NCBI GenBank assembly: GCA_945883805.1
Contig: CAMCYE010000022.1
Coordinates: 1 to 37,362 of the forward strand
Length of the DNA: 37,362 bases
Reading direction: 5' to 3'
Origin: Victivallis vadensis
GTDB lineage: Bacteria; Verrucomicrobiota; Lentisphaeria; Victivallales; GWF2-50-93
Below the pieces are notes generated by a model. It had not been told where the DNA came from. It saw only the letters and a program-made list of their open reading frames with translations, and searched no databases. Shown piece by piece: positions 14,464-22,151 of the stretch; the first letter of the stretch is position 1, and the number at the start of each line of letters is the position of its first letter. Both the position numbers and the translations under genes were made by a program.

Positions 14464-15249
14464 TCAGTCGGGACTTTGGATCATGTTCAGTGTTGTCCGT
14501 GACGCTTTGACAAATGCGGTAAATAAAGCCTGATGCCGGGGATCGAACAATGCAAGAAGTTCCGGATGCCACTGGACGCCGACGACAAAATTATCGCCTG
14601 GCAGCTCCACTCCCTCGATCATTCTTTTTTCCCACATGGCCGCTATGACCAGTTTTCCAGTGCCAGTTATCGCCTGATGATGAAACGAATTTACTTTCAT
14701 CAGGTCTTTTTTATAAATGGAGCGAAGGCGTGAGTTCGGCATCAAGGTGATTGAATGACGACGGAAGCGCCAGAGCGGGTTGGTGTGGTGTTTTGTTTTC
14801 CATTCATCTTCATCATGGCTCTCCAGCTTTCCTCCGGCCCATACCGCCAGCAGTTGTGCGCCTCGGCAGATGCAGAGCAATGGCATCCTATGGATAATAG
14901 CTTTTTCAATAAGCCGCAACTCCAGGCGGTCACGTTCAAGGTTTATTCCACCTGAAAAAGCAATATCGCTCCCGTAATGTGATGGATGGACATCCTCCCC
15001 ACCTGCGACGACCAGTCCGTTGAGCTGGCGGAATTTCTCCTCCTCGTCCAAGAGGTTCCCCGGCGAAAACGTCACTATCCTGGCTCCTTCCCGCGCCAAG
15101 GCCAGGTCATAAGGCAGTCTTCGGAACTGATATCGGTCCGGCCAGGCATCGGAAACAGCAAGACCAACACACGGCCGTTTGCCGTCGGGTTTGCGCCTTG
15201 CGGCAATTATTCCGGGTACATCGCGAAAAAAATGGATGATGTTTTTCAT
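14464..15249 (-). CDS. Peptidase C26 / gamma-glutamyl hydrolase-like (PuuD-like)
   Basis: The 261-residue protein has the class I glutamine amidotransferase fold. The nucleophile elbow is LLCICRGAQLLAV (Cys128). VNSFHHQAI and VGVQWHPEL supply the catalytic His228-Glu230. GLVVAGGEDVHPSHYG is the oxyanion-loop region typical of the gamma-glutamyl-GABA hydrolase (PuuD) subfamily. Such enzymes cleave gamma-glutamyl amide bonds. It follows an ATP-grasp gene by 27 bases. This suggests the pair makes and trims, or recycles, a gamma-linked amino-acid conjugate. There is no puuA, so a polyamine role is not supported. The ribosome-binding site is weak. Confidence 0.85.
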   Translation of the reverse strand: MKNIIHFFRDVPGIIAARRKPDGKRPCVGLAVSDAWPDRYQFRRLPYDLALAREGARIVTFSPGNLLDEEEKFRQLNGLVVAGGEDVHPSHYGSDIAFSGGINLERDRLELRLIEKAIIHRMPLLCICRGAQLLAVWAGGKLESHDEDEWKTKHHTNPLWRFRRHSITLMPNSRLRSIYKKDLMKVNSFHHQAITGTGKLVIAAMWEKRMIEGVELPGDNFVVGVQWHPELLALFDPRHQALFTAFVKASRTTLNMIQSPD

Positions 15250-15276
15250 TCAAGCACAATGGTTACTGTTCAAAGA

Positions 15277-16644
15277 TTATCGCCAGCGTCTATTTGTTTC
15301 CTTTTCAAGCTTTGTCTTCCCCACTAGGAGCTCCGTTGACATCTTTCCGTGCTGCAGGAATGCAATAAGCGGATACATCAGCCCCAGTACCGGCAACGGA
15401 TCATCATCCGAAATGAACTCATTAATCGCACCCCGTTCCAGATCAATTATGCGTTTCACCGCCTCCATCCGTTCATGAGGATTCAGGAGAGTGGATATTT
15501 TCTCAAAAAGGATGCCAAGGAACCCGAACTCATCACGCCGATACTCTTCTTTAAATTTTCCGCATGCGTCCGCCAGATCTTTTCTAGAATCCTTATGTTC
15601 AAAAAACTCCTGCCCCGCAATTAAAACTGTCAACGCGGGATTCCATGTTTTGACCTTTTTCGCGGTCGGGGCATAAGACTTAACAGTTCCATCTACGGCA
15701 AGCTTATATAACCAGTAGGAATATTCCCAGCCGGATTCAACAGACTGGGCCATGCCCGCCCAAAAACGCGGATTAACTTCAATGAGAAACGGCGTTGAAT
15801 GTCCATCCCATCGGAAATCAATTTCGGCAACGCCATTCCAGCGCAGTTTCCGTAACAGTTCAATGCCGATTGATTCCATTTCCCGCGCTTCAACAGTTTC
15901 ACGAAGCGCACCGATACCGCAGTTCCTTGGAAAACTCAGGATGTTGTGGTAAGTCATTGATGCACGCGGTTCCCCGTGTTCAAACAGAAATGTGGCGCAA
16001 TAATCATCGCCTTGGACAAACTCCTGCATGATAGGATACTGATTCCGGACATGGATTTCCTGCCGGTTCACCAGCTCATCAAAACATCTGATCGCTTCAT
16101 CGGCGTTTTCAACTTTGTGCAATCCTATGGAAGCCAATGATGTCGCCTCTTTCAGGAACGCAGGATATTTGAAGGTTCTAGCCTTATTGCGGAATTCCTC
16201 CGGAGCGTCTACCGCCAGCGTCAGCGGTGTCCATATGTTGTTCTCCTGGCAGAAACGCGACAGCAGCGACTTATTGTCCGCGATTTCAAACTGCTCGATG
16301 TCGGGGACAGCCAATTTCGCAATACCTTCAAATCTTTTCCTGTTGAGGATGACTTGACGGGTGCATGTATGAGTTGGCATTAAAACAAGATCCGTCTCAG
16401 GATTTGAATGTTTTTGTGCAACCTTGACAATTTTGTCTATGAACCCCTCCGGGTTTTCATCTGGTTCAGGATATACGAAACGCTCAATTGAATAGCGTGA
16501 CAAGCTGGCGGCAGTGGCGATCGAGCTGTCGCCGGTAATCACTTGGACACCGTTCCTGCCTAGGCAACGGGTCGCGCTGAGGGCAGTCCAGGAACGGGCG
16601 AAAGTTACTATGCATTTCTGTATCCGTTGTTCTTTCCCTGACAT
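15277..16644 (-). CDS. ATP-grasp carboxylate-amine ligase, substrate unknown
   Basis: The 455-residue protein has an N-terminal Rossmann-like pre-ATP-grasp domain (about 1-115). The ATP-grasp fold follows. KYPAFLKEATSLASIGLHKV contains the ATP-contacting Lys, and MQEFVQGDDYCATF is the adenine-side strand. GVAEIDFRWDGHSTPFLIEV followed by NPRFWAG supplies the Mg-binding Glu and Asn. The C-terminal 120 residues are family-specific and unrecognised. ATP-grasp enzymes activate a carboxylate as acyl phosphate and join it to an amine. It resembles CarB-like/PylC-like single ligases but cannot be assigned. AAGGGG precedes the ATG, and the C26 hydrolase is 27 bases downstream. Confidence 0.85.
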   Translation of the reverse strand: MSGKEQRIQKCIVTFARSWTALSATRCLGRNGVQVITGDSSIATAASLSRYSIERFVYPEPDENPEGFIDKIVKVAQKHSNPETDLVLMPTHTCTRQVILNRKRFEGIAKLAVPDIEQFEIADNKSLLSRFCQENNIWTPLTLAVDAPEEFRNKARTFKYPAFLKEATSLASIGLHKVENADEAIRCFDELVNRQEIHVRNQYPIMQEFVQGDDYCATFLFEHGEPRASMTYHNILSFPRNCGIGALRETVEAREMESIGIELLRKLRWNGVAEIDFRWDGHSTPFLIEVNPRFWAGMAQSVESGWEYSYWLYKLAVDGTVKSYAPTAKKVKTWNPALTVLIAGQEFFEHKDSRKDLADACGKFKEEYRRDEFGFLGILFEKISTLLNPHERMEAVKRIIDLERGAINEFISDDDPLPVLGLMYPLIAFLQHGKMSTELLVGKTKLEKETNRRWR

Positions 16645-16766
16645 ACGGCCACCCCTTGTTTCAGTGCAGATAGAGGATCGGCAGAAGGCGCCGTTCTTCC
16701 ATAAATTGTCTGGCTGCAGGAATTTATCAGTAAACTGATGGGCTTTTTGATTTCCAGACTGGCTGA

Positions 16767-16795
16767 AAGATACTCGAAGATGGAAAATAAATCAA
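16767..16795 (-). promoter_or_regulatory. Promoter of the ATP-grasp/C26 operon
   Basis: On the minus strand TTGATT (16790-16795), 17 bases, TATCTT (16767-16772). The spacer shares TAT, CC and TCTTCG at the same positions as the kdsB promoter spacer. The 5' leader would be about 115 bases. Confidence 0.5.
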
Positions 16796-17050
16796 GGAAG
16801 TCAAGCCAAAAGGCGGATGTTTTCCACCTGAATCCAAACAGATGAAAGGGGAAAATCTAATTGTCGGGAAAATTATCCGAAGAATCCGTTAAAAAAATTC
16901 GGGGTACTGGAAATCTTCACAAACCTCCCCTTGCCTCTGCAATCAGAAACTTGCGAGAAACTCATCAATCGGCACCTGTATCGATCCGCATGGGACTGCC
17001 ACAGACTTTTTTGGTGGCGCACTGCACGATTGAATCTACCGTTCACAACT

Positions 17051-17146
17051 TTAGTGTGTCTTCGTATTCAACAAGTTAGACACGCTAAGGTTTACCTGCA
17101 CGCCTGAGGCGTACAAGCCTCAGGCAGCGCCTACGGCGACCAGGGC
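17051..17146. repeat. Two consecutive hairpins; member of a dispersed intergenic repeat
   Basis: Hairpin one pairs TTAGTGTGTC (17051-17060) with GACACGCTAA (17079-17088). Hairpin two has perfect arms GCCTGAGGC (17102-17110) and GCCTCAGGC (17117-17125) with a six-base loop. The boundaries TAAGGTTTACC at the left and GGCGACCAGGGC at the right recur, inverted, at 33043-33085. It lies downstream of gmhB. Confidence 0.55.
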
Positions 17147-17167
17147 CGTGAACACCAACTTAAGAAA

Positions 17168-17716
17168 TCAGCTCCGACATCCCTTCACATCCAGACCGAG
17201 GATTATCTCCGTGGCATCCTCCACGCTCTCTACAGACAATATGCCGTTTTGGGATAGACTTTCCGTTTCCGAACCGATCAGAAAATTGAGCCGGCAGCCC
17301 GCCGCCACACCTGCCATGACGTCGCTCCTGCTGTTACCGACCATAAAAGAAACCGATATGTCTATGTCATGTTCGTGCGCCGCCCTGAAAATCAGACCGG
17401 GCTGCGGTTTCCGGCAGGTGCATTTGTTTTCATCGACATGCGGACAAAAATAAATTCCGTCGAAGCGTACCCCCCGCTCCTCAAAGAGGGCGCTCATCCT
17501 CGCATTCACCTTTTCAAGGTCATCAGGGGAAAAATAGCCGCGTCCTATTCCCGACTGGTTAGTTATGATGACTAGGAGATAACCCGCTTTTTTCAATGCT
17601 TTCAGGGCTTCAACAGCCCCCCTGAAGATTTCAACTTTCCCGGGATCGGAGATATAGCCGGGGTCAGACATGATTGTTCCATCACGGTCAAGGAAAACAG
17701 CCTTAGCCTTATTCAA
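17168..17716 (-). CDS. gmhB: D-glycero-D-manno-heptose 1,7-bisphosphate 7-phosphatase
   Basis: The 182-residue HAD-IIIA phosphatase removes the 7-phosphate in ADP-heptose synthesis. The nucleophile motif is FLDRDGTI (Asp10, Asp12). ITNQSGIGRGYFS is motif II. The structural zinc ligands are visible as CPH (Cys91, His93) and CTC (Cys99, Cys101), followed by RKPQPG. MVGNSRSDVMAG is motif IV. The start is TTG at 17716, with AGGAG seven bases upstream, two bases after the hldA stop. It is distinguished from histidinol phosphatase by context: the heptose kinase is directly upstream. Confidence 0.92.
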   Translation of the reverse strand: MNKAKAVFLDRDGTIMSDPGYISDPGKVEIFRGAVEALKALKKAGYLLVIITNQSGIGRGYFSPDDLEKVNARMSALFEERGVRFDGIYFCPHVDENKCTCRKPQPGLIFRAAHEHDIDISVSFMVGNSRSDVMAGVAAGCRLNFLIGSETESLSQNGILSVESVEDATEIILGLDVKGCRS

Positions 17717-17718
17717 AA

Positions 17719-18729
17719 TCAGCTCCTCTCAAAAAAACTCTGGCACAATTCATCCACGGCAATTGAAGCCGTACCTATTTTTCCGACAACGACACCGGCG
17801 GCATGATTTGATATCTCCGCCGCTTCCGCAGGTTCCGCACCTCCGAGAAGAGCCATCACAAAAGAAGCGATCACTGTATCCCCCGCTCCGGACACATCGA
17901 AAACTTCACGGGCCCTAGTCGGGACAACAAGACATTCCCTGCCTTTTTCATAAAGGGCCATCCCTTCAGCCCCCAGCGTTATGAGGAGATACCTGGGATT
18001 CCAGTTTTTCATTATCTTGTCGGCTACCTCCATAAGGGTCGCATCCTTTAGCACAGGGCGCACAGGCTCCTTATGATAAGTTCCGGAAAGCGCGAAAGCC
18101 TCCTGCCGGTTCGGCGTCATAAGCGTGAGCTCCCTGACTTCAAAAGGCTGGCTCGGATGAGGGTCAAGAGCGGTAATCAATCCTTTTTTCAGACTGGCCC
18201 TGTTTATGGCATCCACACTCTCCTTGTTTAATACGCCTTTAGCATAATCCTCAAAAATAACCGCATGCACCTCATCTCTTTCAATTGTTCCTATCAAGCC
18301 CTCCGTAAGTTTCGATCGGATTGAATCGGAAACAGGTTCAATATTTTCGTAATCAATCCTGACAAGCTGCTGGGTTCCAGCAATGACACGCTGTTTCTGC
18401 GTAGTGCTCCTGCCCGGATCCGAAATCACAAAATCACTGTCAATCCCGTGCTCGCCAAAAAGAGAGAGCAGTTTTTTGCCAGCCTCATCATTGCCGACAA
18501 CCCCGAAGGGAATGACCGACCCGCCAAGCGACACGATATTCCTCATCACGTTGGATGCACCGCCCAATGTCTGTGTCTGTTTCCTCACCTGGACAACCGG
18601 TACCGGCGCCTCCTGTGAAATCCGGTTCGCCCTGCCCCAGACATATACGTCAAGCATGAGGTCTCCGATAACGGCGATCTTCCTGCCGCCCGCAGCCTTT
18701 ATTATATTTGAAAACCTGTCCATGTCCAT
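17719..18729 (-). CDS. hldA: Heptose-7-phosphate kinase (RfaE domain I)
   Basis: The 336-residue PfkB-family kinase phosphorylates D-glycero-D-manno-heptose 7-phosphate at C1. Visible motifs are GDLMLDVYVWGRANRIS, PfkB signature 1 in GGASNVMRN, MTPNRQEAFALSG, and signature 2 DVSGAGDTVIASF with the catalytic Asp. It lacks the cytidylyltransferase-like half of bifunctional HldE, so the adenylyltransferase (hldC) must be a separate gene outside the window. The frame is open upstream to 18867, but AGGGGGA before ATG 18729 and overlap with the previous gene favour this start. It is one base after the stop of the membrane-protein gene. Confidence 0.9.
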   Translation of the reverse strand: MDMDRFSNIIKAAGGRKIAVIGDLMLDVYVWGRANRISQEAPVPVVQVRKQTQTLGGASNVMRNIVSLGGSVIPFGVVGNDEAGKKLLSLFGEHGIDSDFVISDPGRSTTQKQRVIAGTQQLVRIDYENIEPVSDSIRSKLTEGLIGTIERDEVHAVIFEDYAKGVLNKESVDAINRASLKKGLITALDPHPSQPFEVRELTLMTPNRQEAFALSGTYHKEPVRPVLKDATLMEVADKIMKNWNPRYLLITLGAEGMALYEKGRECLVVPTRAREVFDVSGAGDTVIASFVMALLGGAEPAEAAEISNHAAGVVVGKIGTASIAVDELCQSFFERS

Positions 18730-18730
18730 T

Positions 18731-19225
18731 TCAGTTTCCCCCTGATTTTTTCGCGCCGTCCCGGGTTGATAACGACTGCAACAGCAGCTTGTCCAGATAT
18801 GGCTTCGAGTCCAGCTTCTCATCGCCGATAAAACTTTTACCAGGCTTGATATTGCTGGCATAGGCATTCTGAAAACCTTTCAGGCAGACATGGATCTGAT
18901 CCGTCTGGCTCCTTGACAGAAAATCCTTATATTCCCTTAAATACCTAGCCAGCTCGTTCAGGGAATCCTGGACAAGTTCAATTTCACCTGTCATCGCCCT
19001 ATATTTCGGTTTGGTTCCAATCATATATGCGCGAAGCAGATCTTCAAGCTCAATCATCTCCTCTTTCGCTATCTGATCCTGCCACATGACTTCGGAGTGC
19101 AGCTTTCTGGGAAGCCAGACAACAAGAAGCATTTCACATGCAATGACCATCACAAAAAGAGCAACGGCAAGGTAGGTGATATAATCCTTCCTTCTGAGAG
19201 TCGCAACCGGAAATTTCTGTCCCAA
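18731..19225 (-). CDS. Single-span membrane protein of unknown function, heptose operon
   Basis: The 164-residue protein has one transmembrane segment (about YITYLAVALFVMVIACEMLL, residues 15-34). A mostly helical, charged extracytoplasmic or cytoplasmic domain follows (EEMIELEDLLRAYMIG, LNELARYLREYKDFLS). No family is recognised. An ATG at 19243 would start with MEGGR, which is simply the translated GGAAGGAGG ribosome-binding site; the TTG at 19225, seven bases after AGGAGG, is the better start. One base separates its stop from hldA, so it is cotranscribed and probably coupled. A link to LPS core or envelope is inferred from position alone. Confidence 0.65.
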   Translation of the reverse strand: MGQKFPVATLRRKDYITYLAVALFVMVIACEMLLVVWLPRKLHSEVMWQDQIAKEEMIELEDLLRAYMIGTKPKYRAMTGEIELVQDSLNELARYLREYKDFLSRSQTDQIHVCLKGFQNAYASNIKPGKSFIGDEKLDSKPYLDKLLLQSLSTRDGAKKSGGN

Positions 19226-19443
19226 TGTCCTGCCTCCTTCCATAAAAGTCCATATTCACAATCGGATAATATACGTCCGCATCGGCAGAATTCTGCACAA
19301 TAAACACAAAAACAGTAAAATATCGGGCGGGAAAACCAAGGGAACCCGCATGGATATAATACCCCGCTTCCACTTTTAAAAAAAATTCATAAAATCTGAA
19401 ATTATGTTTGACAACCCTAGGTACATATATTACTTTCAACACA

Positions 19444-19472
19444 TTGTCTTCTTTGGTAAACTGACTTAATAA
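19444..19472 (+). promoter_or_regulatory. Candidate promoter of the coiled-coil gene
   Basis: TTGTCT (19444-19449), 17 bases, TAATAA (19467-19472), about 34 bases before the ATG. A TTGACA at 19408-19413 is a possible alternative -35, but it lacks a well-spaced -10. Confidence 0.35.
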
Positions 19473-19506
19473 ATAAAAATATAGAAAACTCAGGAGATAT
19501 TTTATC

Positions 19507-20835
19507 ATGGGAATGCTAAACCGTATTGTCAACATCTCAGTGCTTGTGCTCGCCATAGTATCAGTCATATTCGGAGCCCTCCTGTTTCTAAAGCGCGAAG
19601 AATTGCGGGGTCGTGGTGACAAGATGGCGTCATTCATAGTTGACATTGTAAAAACACTCGATGTCAACAGCGCCTGCGACGGTTCAAACAACATCTCCGA
19701 CAAGAAACTCGAAGTTGACCCTAAAAAAGATCCTAACAAGGCAGCTGAGAACCAGAAAAAATCACTTTACCACAACAACTACAAAAACCTTGAAACCGTA
19801 CTAGCACCCGTAAAACTCCAGACAAAAAGCATAATGGATCAGAGGGACGCGCTGGGTACGGCGCTAGGCGATGTCGGAATAAAACTTGAGCTTCCAGAAC
19901 AGTTTCCACCGGCGGAATTTGAAGGTCTCCCGACATATCAGCAGAAAAAAGATCAACTCCTGGGACTCGTTACGAAAGTCAACGACCGGGACAACGCCAT
20001 AATCAAACAGATTTCCGCTTCTGCAACAGTAATGGGATTCACGGTGGAAACAGCCGCACTCAAGAATCTTGACAACTATGCAACTCCTCTGGCCGAGTTT
20101 GCCAGCAAAGTGGAAAAACTCAAGAAACGTTCCGACACATACGGCGCGCACATTACCAGGACATGCAAAATATTCCAAATTGCAGAACCTTCTCTGGGTG
20201 GTGAAGATTACGGTGCTGAACTTTCAAACGTCGCCTCGGCAATGCAGAAAGTCAAAGATGAATTCGAAGCCACAAAACTTGAATTGAAAAACACAAAAGA
20301 GAAACTAGCTAAAACCGAGGAACAGCTTAACCAGGCGAATGCAAAGGTTGACTCACTGAATAAGGATCTCGACAAATCCGGCAAGGAAATAGCCGTCTGG
20401 AAGAAGAAATACAATGTGGCAATGGGCATTGAGGAAGGTGAAGTGGAAGTGGAAAAAGCACCTTCACAGGAAGAATTGCTCAAAAAACTCGAAGGGAAGA
20501 TCGTGGAAGTCAATGGCAAATGGGATTTCGTAGTCATAGACCTCGGAAAAAACAGCGTAGTCTCCGTCCCCTTGGGCAAGAAGAAGAAAGATATTCCAGT
20601 TCCCCTCCCGGAAGGAAAAGTCATGATGGTCTCCAGAGACAGTGAATACATCGCAAAGATAAGGATAACCATGGTTAACGACAATACGGCGATTGCCGAT
20701 ATCCTTCCAGATGTCAGGAATGGCAATGTACTTGCAGGCGACAAAGTGTTTTTTGCACCCGAACCCAAAGACGCACAGGCTCCTGTAAAAGCCGTGAAAC
20801 CGACAGCTGACGCGGCACCTGCGGTAGCCAAGTAA
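19507..20835 (+). CDS. Membrane-anchored coiled-coil protein with C-terminal beta domain
   Basis: The 442-residue protein starts with a transmembrane anchor (about 9-28, VNISVLVLAIVSVIFGALLF). A helical region follows, with a clear coiled coil at about 245-310 (KVKDEFEATKLELKNTKEKL and onward, with heptad leucines). The C-terminal domain (about 330-425) is beta-rich, from IVEVNGKWDFVVIDLG to LAGDKVFF. Such tails resemble FlgT-C/MreC-like small barrels, but I claim only similarity of pattern. The last 20 residues are Ala/Pro-rich. GGAG lies ten to twelve bases upstream. A 37-residue membrane protein follows 20 bases later, before a strong terminator. A cell-envelope scaffold is a plausible role, not shown. 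Confidence 0.75.
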   Translation: MGMLNRIVNISVLVLAIVSVIFGALLFLKREELRGRGDKMASFIVDIVKTLDVNSACDGSNNISDKKLEVDPKKDPNKAAENQKKSLYHNNYKNLETVLAPVKLQTKSIMDQRDALGTALGDVGIKLELPEQFPPAEFEGLPTYQQKKDQLLGLVTKVNDRDNAIIKQISASATVMGFTVETAALKNLDNYATPLAEFASKVEKLKKRSDTYGAHITRTCKIFQIAEPSLGGEDYGAELSNVASAMQKVKDEFEATKLELKNTKEKLAKTEEQLNQANAKVDSLNKDLDKSGKEIAVWKKKYNVAMGIEEGEVEVEKAPSQEELLKKLEGKIVEVNGKWDFVVIDLGKNSVVSVPLGKKKKDIPVPLPEGKVMMVSRDSEYIAKIRITMVNDNTAIADILPDVRNGNVLAGDKVFFAPEPKDAQAPVKAVKPTADAAPAVAK

Positions 20836-20855
20836 AAAAAGAGGGGGAACCAACT

Positions 20856-20969
20856 ATGTTTTCATCACGTATTTTTACTGTCACCTCAATATTGTCACTC
20901 TTACTACTTATCGTAATTATCGCTTTACAAATAGCGGAAATGAAAGTGTATGAGCTGCTGTTCTTCTGA
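20856..20969 (+). CDS. 37-aa single-span membrane miniprotein
   Basis: The ATG at 20856 has GAGGGGG eight bases upstream. The protein starts MFSSRIFTVTSILSLLLLIV, continues with a hydrophobic stretch through residue 24, then a short tail ending YELLFF. It is one transmembrane helix with an Arg near the N-terminus. It lies 20 bases after the coiled-coil gene and 22 bases before that operon's terminator, so it is almost certainly transcribed with it. It would be missed by length cutoffs. No family is recognised. Confidence 0.65.
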   Translation: MFSSRIFTVTSILSLLLLIVIIALQIAEMKVYELLFF

Positions 20970-20990
20970 GGTGTATTAAAAAAATATCAT

Positions 20991-21021
20991 AAAAAAGCTG
21001 CCAATGAAGGCGGCTTTTTTT
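20991..21021 (+). terminator. Rho-independent terminator of the coiled-coil operon
   Basis: AAAAAAGCTGCC and GGCGGCTTTTTTT pair over at least nine positions around a six-base AATGAA loop, ending in seven Ts. The A-run on the other side makes it potentially bidirectional. Confidence 0.85.
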
Positions 21022-21036
21022 ATTTACAGAAAGAAT

Positions 21037-21201
21037 ATGAAAAAATCTCACAACACATTAATCCTCACCTCTGCGCTACTGCTCGCAGCCATTCTGCTTT
21101 CCGGCTGTTCCTCCCCGCAGGAAAGAAGCGGAATCCGCACGACCCCCATCAACCGCCCTGCACAATGGGAAAAGAACGCCATGCCCGGAGTCACATTCTA
21201 A
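21037..21201 (+). CDS. Small lipoprotein, 54 aa
   Basis: The N-terminus is a type II signal peptide with a hydrophobic core (LILTSALLLAAILLSG) and lipobox LLSGC at residues 19-23, followed by SS. The mature part is only about 32 residues (CSSPQERSG to the end MPGVTF). No family is recognised. The ribosome-binding site is modest (AGAAAG). An upstream in-frame ATG at 21004 lies inside the terminator and is unlikely. It may be cotranscribed with rpe 250 bases downstream. Confidence 0.6.
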   Translation: MKKSHNTLILTSALLLAAILLSGCSSPQERSGIRTTPINRPAQWEKNAMPGVTF

Positions 21202-21214
21202 CCTGGATTCGATG

Positions 21215-21294
21215 GGCGGAAGTCTTTCCGCACAGAAAATGCATAGGAGCCGACCAGACGCTTGGCTTAAAAAATGTGCGGAAAAATTTCCGCC
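21215..21294. repeat. 19-bp near-perfect inverted repeat
   Basis: Arms at 21215-21233 and 21276-21294 match in 16 of 19 positions, with the mismatches at the centre. Each arm is itself palindromic (GCGGAA-N3-TTTCCGC type). The 42-base loop has no obvious coding content. It lies between the lipoprotein and rpe. Confidence 0.5.
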
Positions 21295-21449
21295 GAGAAT
21301 ATCCAGTGCCCCGTGTCGCGGATAATCCATACTTACACTCTTCACCGGGATATAAGCAGCTTTGTGCCGGTTTTCTGGACTCGTCTCCTTTAAAACAGGC
21401 GCTTATAAATATATCTTAAGAAACTGAAAATTTAAACCGGAGATTAATC

Positions 21450-22151
21450 ATGGCACGCAATCCATTGAACATACTTGATGCGAAAAGAATACTTGTAGCC
21501 CCGTCGATCCTGGCTGCGAATTTCGCAGAACTTGGAAATGAAATAACAAGAGTGCAAAAAGCGGGAGCGGACATAATCCATATTGATGTGATGGACGGGC
21601 ACTTCGTACCCAACCTCACACTCGGTCCGCCACTTGTGCAATCAATCAGGAAAAGTAGCTCCCTGCCGTTTGATGTACATCTCATGGTGACTAATCCGAA
21701 GTTTTTCGTAAAACCCTTTGCCGAGGCAGGCGCCGACCATATAACCTTCCACGTCGAGAGCGCGGACAACATAGAAGACACAATCCGCGAAATCCGCAGT
21801 TTCGGCTGTTCCGCAGGCCTCTCCGTCCGCCCGAAAACCCAGGCGGACAAAATAATCCCATATCTGGACAAGATTGACCTTGTACTCGTGATGACCGTTG
21901 AACCCGGATTCGGAGGCCAGAGTTTCATGCCTGACATGCTACAGAAGGTCAGGACAATAAGGGAGGCGATTAAAAAGCTTCCGAAAAATATTCATCTCGA
22001 AGTTGATGGGGGAATTGACACAAAAAACGTATTCAGGGTCGCCGAAGCCGGGGCAAATATGCTTGTTGCCGGAACTTCCGTGTTCAGAGCGCCAGACGGA
22101 GCCGAAGCGGCAATAAAACAACTGAAATCCGTGCAAAGATTCCTGTATTGA
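21450..22151 (+). CDS. rpe: Ribulose-phosphate 3-epimerase
   Basis: The 233-residue TIM-barrel enzyme interconverts ribulose-5-phosphate and xylulose-5-phosphate. Active-site elements are visible. These are VAPSILAANF (Ser19), IHIDVMDGHFVPN with metal ligands His44 and Asp46, FDVHLMV (third-strand His), VEPGFGGQSFMP, and LEVDGGID with the catalytic Asp. GGAG lies seven bases before the ATG. The N-terminal ten residues are an extension relative to the usual start near the RILVAPS strand. Confidence 0.95.
   Translation: MARNPLNILDAKRILVAPSILAANFAELGNEITRVQKAGADIIHIDVMDGHFVPNLTLGPPLVQSIRKSSSLPFDVHLMVTNPKFFVKPFAEAGADHITFHVESADNIEDTIREIRSFGCSAGLSVRPKTQADKIIPYLDKIDLVLVMTVEPGFGGQSFMPDMLQKVRTIREAIKKLPKNIHLEVDGGIDTKNVFRVAEAGANMLVAGTSVFRAPDGAEAAIKQLKSVQRFLY

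Larger units (their letters stand above)
16645..17167. other. 523-base intergenic region: one promoter, two hairpins, no gene
   Basis: It holds the ATP-grasp promoter (16767-16795) and a structured repeat (17051-17146). The rest (about 16860-17050) has short open frames in several phases but no start with a ribosome-binding site and no recognisable protein, possibly a degraded gene. Confidence 0.6.

Noticed and set aside
16861..17079. 72-aa plus-strand ORF in the large intergenic region
   Set aside because: It has no ribosome-binding site and runs into the structured repeat, and the protein has no recognisable features.
17102..17125. GCCTGAGGC hairpin as the gmhB terminator
   Set aside because: It is a strong stem but no T-run follows in the direction of gmhB transcription; it fits the dispersed repeat better.
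19134..19739. 201-aa minus-strand frame spanning the divergent region
   Set aside because: It overlaps the start of the coiled-coil gene and its promoter in antisense, has low-complexity composition and no ribosome-binding site.
20208..20831. 207-aa minus-strand frame rich in Ser/Phe
   Set aside because: It is an antisense shadow of the coiled-coil gene; the Ser/Phe bias comes from reading Lys/Glu codons backwards.
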